The notes under the pieces are model-generated. The model searched no databases, was not told the origin of the DNA, and saw nothing but the letters and a program-made list of their open reading frames with translations. A stretch of DNA of 64,000 bases from Erythrobacter neustonensis (GTDB lineage Bacteria > Pseudomonadota > Alphaproteobacteria > Sphingomonadales > Sphingomonadaceae): assembly GCF_001663175.1 (NCBI RefSeq), contig NZ_CP016033.1, positions 62,001 to 126,000 of the forward strand, given 5' to 3'. The number at the start of each line of letters is the position of its first letter. Position 1 is the first letter of the stretch. Shown one piece after another: positions 56,537 through 64,000 of this stretch. The translations under genes were made by a program, and so were the position numbers.

Positions 56537-56605
56537 GGAAAAAATCGCCTCCCCTTTGCCCAAAGGCGAGTGGAATTCCAAGCGCGAACCGCTATGGCGC
56601 TGGGC

Positions 56606-57727
56606 ATGACTTCGGGGACAAACGACGAGAACGCGCCGCAAGGTGCTGGCTACACCTATGCCGATGCCGGCGTATCGATCGCGGCGGGCAATGCGCTGGT
56701 CAAGGCGATCGCTCCGCTGGCGAAAGCCACCGCCCGCCCCGGCGCAACTAGCGAGCTTGGCGGGTTCGGCGGGTTCTTCGACCCCAAGGCCGCCGGATAC
56801 ACCGATCCGCTGCTGGTCGCCGCGAATGACGGCGTGGGCACCAAGCTGAAGCTCGCGATCGATCATGACCGGCACGACACCGTGGGGATCGATCTGGTCG
56901 CGATGTGCGTCAACGACCTGATCGTTCAGGGCGCAGAGCCGCTGTTCTTCCTCGATTATTTCGCCACCGGGAAGCTCGAAAACGGCGTTGCCGAGCGCGT
57001 GATCGCGGGGATCGCCGATGGCTGCAAACAGGCAGGCTGCGCGCTGATCGGCGGCGAGACCGCCGAAATGCCGGGGATGTATGCCGCCGGTGACTACGAT
57101 CTGGCAGGATTCTGCGTCGGCGCGGTCGAGCGCGGCGAGCAGTTGACCGGCGACAAGGTTGCCCCCGGCGACGTGCTGCTGGGCCTTGCTTCGAGCGGTG
57201 TGCACTCGAACGGCTATTCGCTGGTTCGCCGGCTTGCATCCGACAAGGTCTGGAAGCTCGATCGGCCCGCGCTGTTCGATCAGGACCGATTGCTGATCGA
57301 CGCGCTGATCGCGCCGACGCGCATCTATGTCGCAAGCCTGTTGCCGCTGATCCGCGCCGGGCTCATCAATGCGCTGGCGCACATCACCGGCGGTGGCCTG
57401 CTCGAAAACATTCCGCGTATCCTTCCCCACGGCGCGCACGCCCATGTCGATGCCGATTTGTGGCCCCAGCCGCGCCTGATGGCGTTTCTGCAGGCGCAGG
57501 GGCATATCGAGCCCGAGGAAATGGCGCGCACCTTCAACTGCGGCGTCGGCATGGTGCTCGCCGTCAGCGAGGCGAACGTGGCCGATGTCACCGCGAAGCT
57601 CGAAGCCGCGGGCGAAACTGTCGTTACCGTGGGGCGCATCGAGCAGGGCGAGAAGGGTTGCACCGTGCGCGGCAGTACCGAAACCTGGTCGGCCAAGGGC
57701 GACTGGAGCGCGACGCATCTTGGCTGA
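56606..57727 (+). CDS. purM: phosphoribosylformylglycinamidine cyclo-ligase
   Basis: A 373-residue AIR synthetase in purine synthesis. [22 protein letters not shown] start ([14 protein letters not shown]), [35 protein letters not shown] and [19 protein letters not shown] are family signatures. ATG 56606 is used; ATG 56594 is an in-frame alternative. The stop overlaps the purN start by eight bases. The order purM-purN is common in alphaproteobacteria. Confidence 0.95.
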   Translation: MTSGTNDENAPQGAGYTYADAGVSIAAGNALVKAIAPLAKATARPGATSELGGFGGFFDPKAAGYTDPLLVAANDGVGTKLKLAIDHDRHDTVGIDLVAMCVNDLIVQGAEPLFFLDYFATGKLENGVAERVIAGIADGCKQAGCALIGGETAEMPGMYAAGDYDLAGFCVGAVERGEQLTGDKVAPGDVLLGLASSGVHSNGYSLVRRLASDKVWKLDRPALFDQDRLLIDALIAPTRIYVASLLPLIRAGLINALAHITGGGLLENIPRILPHGAHAHVDADLWPQPRLMAFLQAQGHIEPEEMARTFNCGVGMVLAVSEANVADVTAKLEAAGETVVTVGRIEQGEKGCTVRGSTETWSAKGDWSATHLG

Positions 57728-58685
57728 AAAAGCCCGCATCGCCGTCCTGATTTCGGGCGCAGGCACCAACATGGCCGCGCTTGTCTATGCCAGCCGGATG
57801 CCGGACAGCGCCTACGAAGTGGTGCTGGTCGCGTCGAACGATCCCGAGGCCGAAGGTCTGACCCTTGCTGCGGCGGAGGGTATCGCGACCTTCGCCCTGC
57901 CCCACAAAGGGCTTGCCCGCGAAGCGCACGACGCAGCGATGGAGACCGCGGTGCTAGACGCGGGCGCGGAATATATCATCCTTGCGGGCTACATGCGTAT
58001 CCTGTCCGATGCTTTCGTCCAGCGCTGGGCCGGGCGGATGCTCAACATCCATCCCTCGCTGCTGCCAAAATACAAGGGCCTCGATACCCACGCACGTGCC
58101 ATTGCGGCGGGGGACAGCCACGGCGGCACGAGCGTCCATCTCGTTACGCCCGAACTCGACGCGGGCGAGGTGCTGGCGCAGATCGCTGTGCCGATTGTGC
58201 CCACCGATACGCCCGATACTCTCGCCGAGCGCGTAAAGCTTGCCGAACACCAGCTTTATCCGCGCGCCGTGACCCAATACGTCAGCCGCTGGCGTGACCC
58301 TGACGTGCTGCTGGACCGCGTGCGCAGTCTTGCCCTCGCACTTCCCGAAACCGACGAGCGCGAAAGCCACGGCAGCCCCGGTTTCCGGGTCGGTGGCGAG
58401 AAGTCCGGCAAATACTTCGCCCATTTCGCCGATCAGCACCACGGGACCCCGCATATCGCATTGCTGGTGCGCACCGGATCGGTGGACGAACTGCTGAACC
58501 TCGTCGAAACCCAGCCTGAGGCCTATTTCAAGCCCGCCTATTACGGCGCGAGCGGGTGGGTGGGGATAATCCTCAACCGGCCCGGCGTGGATTGGGACGC
58601 GGTAGCGCAATGGCTGATGCGCAGCTGGCGCGGCGCGGCGCCCAAGCGGCTGACCCGGTTGATGGACGCGGCGGAGGGGTTCTGA
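57720..58685 (+). CDS. purN: phosphoribosylglycinamide formyltransferase fused to an MmcQ/YjbR domain
   Basis: A 321-residue fusion. Residues about 1-195 are Pur[17 protein letters not shown], the folate-binding [12 protein letters not shown] region, [14 protein letters not shown], the active-site [16 protein letters not shown] and [15 protein letters not shown]. Residues about 200-321 ([69 protein letters not shown]) are a complete MmcQ/YjbR (DUF419) domain, normally a separate protein. The start is a TTG overlapping the purM stop by eight bases. The PurN part is intact, so GAR formylation is expected; the role of the second domain is unknown. Confidence 0.9.
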   Translation: MAEKARIAVLISGAGTNMAALVYASRMPDSAYEVVLVASNDPEAEGLTLAAAEGIATFALPHKGLAREAHDAAMETAVLDAGAEYIILAGYMRILSDAFVQRWAGRMLNIHPSLLPKYKGLDTHARAIAAGDSHGGTSVHLVTPELDAGEVLAQIAVPIVPTDTPDTLAERVKLAEHQLYPRAVTQYVSRWRDPDVLLDRVRSLALALPETDERESHGSPGFRVGGEKSGKYFAHFADQHHGTPHIALLVRTGSVDELLNLVETQPEAYFKPAYYGASGWVGIILNRPGVDWDAVAQWLMRSWRGAAPKRLTRLMDAAEGF

Positions 58686-59893
58686 TGCCCCCGCCGACCC
58701 GCGCTCATCTGCTCGCCCGCGGCCCGCTTGCCGAACGCGCCAACGACTTTCTCGGCAAGGCGTGGGAGCGCGGCTGGCTGCCGCCGCCCGCGCTTGACCC
58801 GCAAGCGCTTTGGGCGCTTGCGGCCAAACCCTATGGTGCGCGCGCCGAGGTGGCCGAGCATGGTGGGCGCAGCGCGCAGGACGTTGCCGATTTTCGCGAA
58901 CGGCTGACCCGCCTGATTGCCAGCATCGATACCGAGGCCGATCTCAATCCGCTGGGCCGCGCGATGGCATGGGGGCAATTGTCGCGGGTGGTGAAAAACC
59001 GTCTCGCCTTCGGGGACTTGTGGCACAAACGGCCCGAACTGCTCGAAACCACCCTCGCCGCGCCGATCATCGTGATCGGTCACATGCGTTCGGGCACCAC
59101 GCGAATCCACACGCTGCTGGCCGCCGATCCGGCGTTTTCGCACACCCGCTATTGCGATGCCTACCACCCCGTTCCCGGCCCGCGCGGACTGAACCGAATG
59201 AAGGCGGCGTTGGAGCTGGCGATGCTGGGTCTGCTCAATCCCTGGATGCAGTCGATCCACCCGATGGCTCCCGCTGCGGTAGAAGAGGAGCTGGCATGGA
59301 TCAGCGCCGCATTGCACCATTCGATTTACGAATCGCAGTGGCACATCCCTGCCTATTCCGCCTGGAGCGAAGCGCGCGACCCGGCGGCGATCTACCGCGA
59401 ATTCCGGCGCATCCTTATGACCGATGCGGCACACCGCGGGATCGCCGCCCGCCCGCGCGTGCTCAAGGTTCCTGCCTTTGCCGAAGACCTTGCAACGCTG
59501 CTCGCGCAATTCCCCGATGCGCGGCTGGTGCTGGCCGAACGCGAGCATGACGCGGTACTGAAAAGCGCGATCAGCCTCGCGGCCAACCAGATGGCGATGC
59601 AATCCGATAGCTGCTGCCTTGATGCAATCGAGGCACGCTGGCGGCACAAGATCGAATTGCGCGAGGCCCGGATGGAAAGCGCATTGCAGGACTGGCAAGG
59701 CCCGGTCGCTCGCGCCGATTTCGCCGCACTCAACGCGGATTGGGATGGCGCGATCGCAAGCGTTTATGATGGCCTCGGCCTCAGTCTCACGCCCGAAGCG
59801 CGCGCGGCGATGCACAAGGTCATGGCCGCGAGCGAGGATGGCCACCACCGCGATCATGCGGCCCAACTCGCGCGGTTTGCCACGGCAAGCTAG
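58685..59893 (+). CDS. sulfotransferase family protein
   Basis: A 402-residue protein with a P-loop-like PAPS motif IVIGHMRSGTTRIHTLLAAD near residue 130. Downstream segments (RVLKVPAFAEDLATLLAQFPDARL, VLAEREHDAVLKSAIS) fit the 3'-phosphate binding of sulfotransferases, where a conserved Arg/Ser pair follows the strand. The acceptor is unknown. The ATG overlaps the purN stop (TGATG), so it is coupled to the purine genes. A strong terminator follows. Confidence 0.78.
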   Translation: MPPPTRAHLLARGPLAERANDFLGKAWERGWLPPPALDPQALWALAAKPYGARAEVAEHGGRSAQDVADFRERLTRLIASIDTEADLNPLGRAMAWGQLSRVVKNRLAFGDLWHKRPELLETTLAAPIIVIGHMRSGTTRIHTLLAADPAFSHTRYCDAYHPVPGPRGLNRMKAALELAMLGLLNPWMQSIHPMAPAAVEEELAWISAALHHSIYESQWHIPAYSAWSEARDPAAIYREFRRILMTDAAHRGIAARPRVLKVPAFAEDLATLLAQFPDARLVLAEREHDAVLKSAISLAANQMAMQSDSCCLDAIEARWRHKIELREARMESALQDWQGPVARADFAALNADWDGAIASVYDGLGLSLTPEARAAMHKVMAASEDGHHRDHAAQLARFATAS

Positions 59894-59910
59894 GCGCGCG
59901 GTGCAAAGCA

Positions 59911-59941
59911 AAAGGGCCGCCCCTTGCCGGGACGGCCCTTT
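59911..59941. terminator. bidirectional intrinsic terminator
   Basis: AAAGGGCCGCCCC (59911-59923) and GGGACGGCCCTTT (59929-59941) form a 13-base stem with one mismatch and a five-base loop. A-runs and T-runs flank both sides, so it can serve the plus-strand sulfotransferase and the convergent ndk gene. Confidence 0.85.
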
Positions 59942-59966
59942 GCAAAATGTCGTGGCCGAAAAGGCT

Positions 59967-60389
<423 letters not shown>

Positions 60390-60488
60390 GAGTATGCTCC
60401 TGTGAACGTCTTTTTATGGGGAGGGTTATTGGCCGCGGCCCCTAGATGCTGCGATGCGGAATGGCAAGCTTCTGCGCGATGCCGATCG

Positions 60489-61034
60489 CTATCGCGCTGT
60501 GCCGGTGCCAGAGCCGGTGACGATCGACAGCTGGACGCGGGTGGGCTTGCCCTCGCCGATATCGAGCGAAAGGCTTGCCCCATCCTCCGCGCGGACAGCC
60601 GCCAGCGTTTGCCCTGACTTCGTATCAAGCGCGGCGATGACGACAAACCCGTCAGCTTCGGCTTCGGCGCGGTAATGCTGCATAACTGCAAGCCTATCGG
60701 CATCGGTCTCGAACGACAGCAGGATGCCCTGCCCACCCGGCCGCGAAGCGATGGTGTTGCCTGTTACCCGCGCGCCTTCGGGCAGTGTGAAACCGGGTGG
60801 CAGAGTGACGGGAACCTGCGTGCCCGAAACCAGAGTGACGGGGCCATTATCACGATAAATCACCGTGCGCCGCGCGCCGGTTTCGGGGTCGAAGCTGTCC
60901 ATGCCCGCAGGATCGCGCGGCGCGTCCGGCGGCAGCGCTCCGCAGGACGCCAGCAGCAAGGCTGCGGTCAGAAGCGATCCAGCATGGCGATAGTCCGGCG
61001 TCCCGATCGGTCGGCTCCTTTCCTCCGCAAGCAT
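60489..61034 (-). CDS. hypothetical lipoprotein
   Basis: A 181-residue protein. The N-terminal GSLLTAALLLASCGALPPDA has a lipobox (LASC), so it is a predicted lipoprotein, though the n-region MLAEERSRPIGTPDYRHA is long and the true start is uncertain. The mature part has QVPVTLPPGFTLPEGARVTG and VMQHYRAEAEADGFVV, followed by TLAAVRAEDGASLSLDIGEG, a small beta-rich domain. I recognise no family. It is alone between holC and ndk. Confidence 0.65.
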   Translation of the reverse strand: MLAEERSRPIGTPDYRHAGSLLTAALLLASCGALPPDAPRDPAGMDSFDPETGARRTVIYRDNGPVTLVSGTQVPVTLPPGFTLPEGARVTGNTIASRPGGQGILLSFETDADRLAVMQHYRAEAEADGFVVIAALDTKSGQTLAAVRAEDGASLSLDIGEGKPTRVQLSIVTGSGTGTAR

Positions 61035-61070
61035 CCTTTATCGGGCGGAGTCGGGCAAGGCTGCGCAGGC

Positions 61071-61508
61071 TCAGCCCTTCTTGACCCAGCGGCCGTCTTC
61101 CTGCGCGTAATAGGCGCGTTCGAGCCCCTCGCGCCCGTCTACCGCGCGCCATGCCGCACGCGCGGCAGCGGCAAGATCGGGTGGGAACAGCAGGAAGGTG
61201 CGCGCGAACCCCTCGGTCTCGCGGAAGGTGCCGTCGGCAAGGATGATGTGGCTTGCCCGGTTCGCATGGGCTGGCTCGCTCCCCAGCAGGATCGGCTGGC
61301 GATCCGCACCCGGCGCATCGGCCTCGCCATTGGCAAGGAAGCTGTCGCTGGGGGCGGCCTGCCACAAGGCGCGCGCAATCGCGGCGCGCTGGTCGGGATC
61401 GGCCGCAACGACCATCACCCGCTCGCCCTGCGCGACCGCGCGCTTGGCAATCAGGGCGACGACCTTTTCGACCGGATCGTCGGTGACCTGCCAGAAATCG
61501 AGCTTCAC
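61071..61508 (-). CDS. holC: DNA polymerase III chi subunit
   Basis: A 145-residue clamp-loader accessory subunit that links the replisome to SSB. It begins with GTG as MKLDFWQVTDDPVEKVVALI and contains RVMVVAADPDQRAAIARALW and FARTFLLFPPDLAAAARAAW; the late ERAYYAQEDGRWVKKG is typical of HolC in alphaproteobacteria. The start overlaps the stop of the upstream membrane protein (GTGA). Confidence 0.87.
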   Translation of the reverse strand: MKLDFWQVTDDPVEKVVALIAKRAVAQGERVMVVAADPDQRAAIARALWQAAPSDSFLANGEADAPGADRQPILLGSEPAHANRASHIILADGTFRETEGFARTFLLFPPDLAAAARAAWRAVDGREGLERAYYAQEDGRWVKKG

Positions 61509-61918
61509 GGTGCGTCCTCGCCCGATATCGGGGTGCCGCTTCGCTGGAGAAGCCAGAAGGCCGCGGCGGCGCACACCGCGATCGATACCAGAGGCACCGG
61601 CCACAGCACTGCCCAACGCCCGTCGAGCAGCGCAATCGCGCTGCCCGGCAGCGGAACGAAGATCCACCGGCTGTAATCCTGATAGGCAATCGCGGGCGCA
61701 TACATCACGGCGCCGGCGATCGCGATCATGGCGTTGCCCTCGGGGCTGCCTCTGCGACCTTTTCGCTGAATGATGGCAAGGGGGATTAGGATCAGCAGAC
61801 CGAGCGCGGCAACGCCCCACCAGAATACCCGCCCGATTCCGGAAAAGTCGCTGGCAAGCGCGGGGCTGGCGCACGCGAGCGTCGCCGCCGCAACCGAGAT
61901 CTGCCGCCCGTATCGCAT
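61505..61918 (-). CDS. membrane protein of unknown function
   Basis: A 137-residue protein with a possible N-terminal signal ([22 protein letters not shown]) and about three membrane helices: VFWWGVAALGLLILIPLAII, AMIAIAGAVMYAPAIAYQDY and LWPVPLVSIAVCAAAAFWLL. I recognise no domain. Its ATG shares a base with the DUF2256 stop (TGATG) and its stop overlaps holC, so the three genes form a coupled chain. Confidence 0.65.
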   Translation of the reverse strand: MRYGRQISVAAATLACASPALASDFSGIGRVFWWGVAALGLLILIPLAIIQRKGRRGSPEGNAMIAIAGAVMYAPAIAYQDYSRWIFVPLPGSAIALLDGRWAVLWPVPLVSIAVCAAAAFWLLQRSGTPISGEDAP

Positions 61919-62088
61919 CAGCGCTTCCCCTTCCCCTCGCCGCCCGATCTGGCATTGCCGCGGCAGCGATCGGAACAATACTTCACATTGTCCCAATCGC
62001 GCTCCCACTTCTTGCGCCACGTGAAGGGCAACCCGCAGGCCAGACAGGTCTTGGTCGGCAGATCGGACTTCTTGCGCATCTTCGGCAT
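61918..62088 (-). CDS. DUF2256 domain protein
   Basis: A 56-residue protein. The pattern [20 protein letters not shown] and VKYCSDRCR is the DUF2256 signature (Cys-x2-Cys, FTWRKKW, Cys-x3-Cys), probably a small zinc-binding protein. It is too short for many gene callers. Its stop overlaps the next gene's ATG by one base. Function unknown. Confidence 0.82.
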   Translation of the reverse strand: MPKMRKKSDLPTKTCLACGLPFTWRKKWERDWDNVKYCSDRCRGNARSGGEGKGKR

Positions 62089-62130
62089 TTGCGGCCTACC
62101 GCTGCGCTATATAAGGCACGGAAATGCGGC

Positions 62131-63591
62131 TTACGCCTCGACCACGTCGCGCACGAACTGGTCGAGCAAGCGCACGCCGTAACCCGTCGCGCCCTTGTCC
62201 CAGGTCTGGCCCGGCTTGTTCGACCACACCATGCCCGCAATATCGAGGTGCGCCCACGGGGTGCCATCCTTGATGAAGCGCTGCAGGAACTGTGCGGCGG
62301 TGATCGAGCCGGCCTCGCGCGGGCCGATGTTCTTCATGTCGGCGATCGGCGAATCGATCAGCTTGTCGTAATTCGGCCCGAGCGGCATCCGCCACAGCTT
62401 GTCGCCGCTGGTCTGGCCCGCTGCGGTCAGCTGCTGGGCGAGCGTGTCGTCATTGGCGAACATCCCGCCATATTCGTTGCCGAGGCTGATGATCATGGCG
62501 CCGGTCAGCGTGGCAAGGTCGACGATGCGTGCAGCATCATAATGCGTCTGCGCCCAGTGCAGCGCATCGCACAGCACCAGCCGCCCTTCGGCATCGGTGT
62601 TGAGCACTTCGACCGTCTGCCCGCTCATCGTGGTGACGACATCGCCGGGGCGCTGTGCCTTGCCGTCGGGCATGTTCTCGACGAGGCCCATCACGCCGAT
62701 CACGTTGGCCTTCGCCTTGCGGCCCGCCAGCGCGAGCATCGCGCCCGCGACTGCGCCCGCGCCGCCCATGTCCCACTTCATGTCTTCCATGCCCGGCCCG
62801 GGCTTCAGCGAGATGCCGCCGGTATCGAAAGTCACGCCCTTGCCGACGAAGACCGTGGGCTTGTCACCTTCTTGCCCGCCGTTCCAGCGGATCGCGATCA
62901 GCTTCGATTCGCGCTCCGAACCCTGGCCGACGCCGACAAGCGCGCCCATGCCGAGCGCGGTCATCTCGTCTTCACCCAGCACGGTGACTTCGACACCGGT
63001 GCCCGCAAATGCCTTTTCGCAGGCCTCGACGAAGGTTGCAGGATAAAGGAAATTGGCAGGCTCGGTCACCAGCGTGCGGGTGAATTCGATGCCCTTGGCC
63101 AGCGCGCTTTCACGCTCCCACGCCGCATCGGTGCCCTCGGGCGCGCCGACCACGTGGATCTTGGTCAGCGAGGGGCGCTTGTCGGCGGCAAGCCGCGTGC
63201 GATAGGCATCGTGGCGGAAAGCGCGCAGCCGCACGGCGAGCAGCACAGCGGCAGCTTCGTCCGCGCAAAGGCCCGCGCCGCCCAGATCGAGCACCATCGC
63301 GCTCTCGCCCGAAACCAGATACTTGGCCGTCAGCGCAGCGCCTGCGCGCTCGCAATTGGCGCGGCGGTCGGCAGCCCCGGTTTCGCCGGCCCCCGCCAGC
63401 GCGACGCGCCGCACGCCCGCGCCATCAGCCGCGAAGCCTTCGAACACCTGCCCCGCCCGGCCCGTGAACCGCGACGCGGCCGCGCCTTCGACCAGCGCTT
63501 GATCGAGGTCGGCCAGCGCCTGCCCCTGATTCACGATCCGCGCTTGAAGGCGGACATCGGCGGGAGGAGCGGCGGCGAAATGGATCTGCAT
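62131..63591 (-). CDS. pepA: leucyl aminopeptidase (M17)
   Basis: A 486-residue cytosolic metallopeptidase. The metal-binding core has VFVGKGVTFDTGGISLKPG (Lys/Asp), MKWDMGGAGAVAGAML and NTDAEGRLVLCDAL (Asp/Glu with Arg). It cleaves N-terminal Leu and other residues from peptides. The ATG at 63589-63591 has GGAG five bases upstream. It diverges from lptD across 138 bases. Confidence 0.95.
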   Translation of the reverse strand: MQIHFAAAPPADVRLQARIVNQGQALADLDQALVEGAAASRFTGRAGQVFEGFAADGAGVRRVALAGAGETGAADRRANCERAGAALTAKYLVSGESAMVLDLGGAGLCADEAAAVLLAVRLRAFRHDAYRTRLAADKRPSLTKIHVVGAPEGTDAAWERESALAKGIEFTRTLVTEPANFLYPATFVEACEKAFAGTGVEVTVLGEDEMTALGMGALVGVGQGSERESKLIAIRWNGGQEGDKPTVFVGKGVTFDTGGISLKPGPGMEDMKWDMGGAGAVAGAMLALAGRKAKANVIGVMGLVENMPDGKAQRPGDVVTTMSGQTVEVLNTDAEGRLVLCDALHWAQTHYDAARIVDLATLTGAMIISLGNEYGGMFANDDTLAQQLTAAGQTSGDKLWRMPLGPNYDKLIDSPIADMKNIGPREAGSITAAQFLQRFIKDGTPWAHLDIAGMVWSNKPGQTWDKGATGYGVRLLDQFVRDVVEA

Positions 63592-63729
63592 GGGAACTCC
63601 GGAAAAACTCGTTGCGCCGCACGCAAAAAGGGCGGCGTTGGCAGAGCGCTGCGCTGCCGCGACGAACTGCGAACAGGGCTTGCGCAATGGCGATTGCGAT
63701 TAGGCGCGAGCGGTGCAATAGGCAAGGCC

Positions 63730-64000
63730 ATGTCGGGAGGCTTGCAAGACGCACCGCGTGACGACACGCGACCTGCCCAGCGCTTCCCGGCGCGGGGTGC
63801 CTCATCGCGTCTGGTGCTCGCGCTGCTGATGATGGGTGCGCCCGCCGCGCTCGCCGCGCAGGATCAGGTGCCGGACGCCAGCGCCGCAGACGCGCAAGCC
63901 CCCGCGACTGCACCGCGCCAGATCGATTTCGAAGCGTCCGAGATCGGTTACAATTCCGAAGCCGATACCGTCACCGCGCGCGGCAACGTGATCCTGCGCT
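63730..64000 (+). CDS. lptD: LPS-assembly protein LptD (partial, 5' end)
   Basis: The first 90 codons of an outer-membrane LPS transport protein; the gene continues past the right edge. A long n-region and a hydrophobic signal (SSRLVLALLMMGAPAALAAQ) precede RQIDFEASEIGYNSEADTVT followed by ARGNVILR, the OstA/LptD N-terminal beta-jellyroll signature. The nearby pepA is a common neighbour. Other OstA-domain proteins such as LptA are possible from this fragment alone. Confidence 0.75.
   Translation, partial: MSGGLQDAPRDDTRPAQRFPARGASSRLVLALLMMGAPAALAAQDQVPDASAADAQAPATAPRQIDFEASEIGYNSEADTVTARGNVILR

Overview
This is about 64 kb of GC-rich, densely packed chromosome from an alphaproteobacterium. 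The best fit is the order Sphingomonadales, probably an Erythrobacteraceae-like marine or aquatic species. This rests on protein families and gene order, not on a marker search: a stand-alone F1 operon (atpHAGDC) with no F0 genes beside it, rpmF-plsX-fabH-ihfA-merR, HdaA, a SciP-like DUF1153 protein, DUF1489, DUF2794, miaB and phoH side by side, and a DciA-like DUF721 protein next to mutY. I see no rRNA, tRNA, insertion sequence, prophage or CRISPR array. No gap between genes exceeds 300 bases; the largest (about 200-270 bases) lie at 871-1087, 3348-3549, 21050-21290 and 46936-47183.

Layout. 1-4.5 kb: phoH (cut by the left edge), an unrecognised secreted protein, miaB, and a parS site before a lipase-like lipoprotein. 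4.5-11 kb: cyclophilin, mgtE, DUF1489, a hydrolase lipoprotein, and an overlapping minus-strand operon (class C serine hydrolase, nudC, DsbA/FrnE-like). 11-18 kb: mutY diverging from a DciA-like gene, two DsbA-like exported thioredoxins, and smc. 18-21 kb: the rpmF-plsX-fabH-ihfA-merR operon. 21-24 kb: MAPEG, an MBL hydrolase, and an S24 (LexA-like) regulator diverging from two small unknown genes across a perfect GAAC-N7-GAAC box. 24-31 kb: a hydroxyacid dehydrogenase, cysS, a nitroreductase, two small exported proteins, cobT, and a TalC-type aldolase. 31-38 kb: DUF2490, DUF4197, priA, an FeS photolyase, GST, and ada with a second parS at its start codon. 38-47 kb: a membrane-anchored trypsin-like protease with a coupled small membrane protein, the F1 ATP synthase operon, and an S9A peptidase. 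47-54.5 kb: sciP-like, SOUL, glmU with two small genes, gph, an SDR, an HWE histidine kinase, DUF2794 and cysE. 54.5-64 kb: hdaA, a large unknown membrane protein, purM, a purN-MmcQ fusion, a sulfotransferase, ndk, a DUF2256-membrane protein-holC operon, pepA and the start of lptD.

How it fits together. Two perfect 16-bp parS palindromes 34.6 kb apart, with smc between them, suggest the window lies in the origin-proximal part of the chromosome. It is also rich in replication and chromosome-biology genes (priA, holC, hdaA, DciA-like, ihfA, smc) and in repair genes (mutY, ada, FeS photolyase). The most novel-looking locus is the SOS-type unit at 22.4-23.9 kb: an S24 regulator, a LexA-type box and two uncharacterised small proteins. 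Other points of interest are the PurN-MmcQ fusion, parS sites embedded in coding starts, and a possible CtrA half-site upstream of the SciP-like gene.
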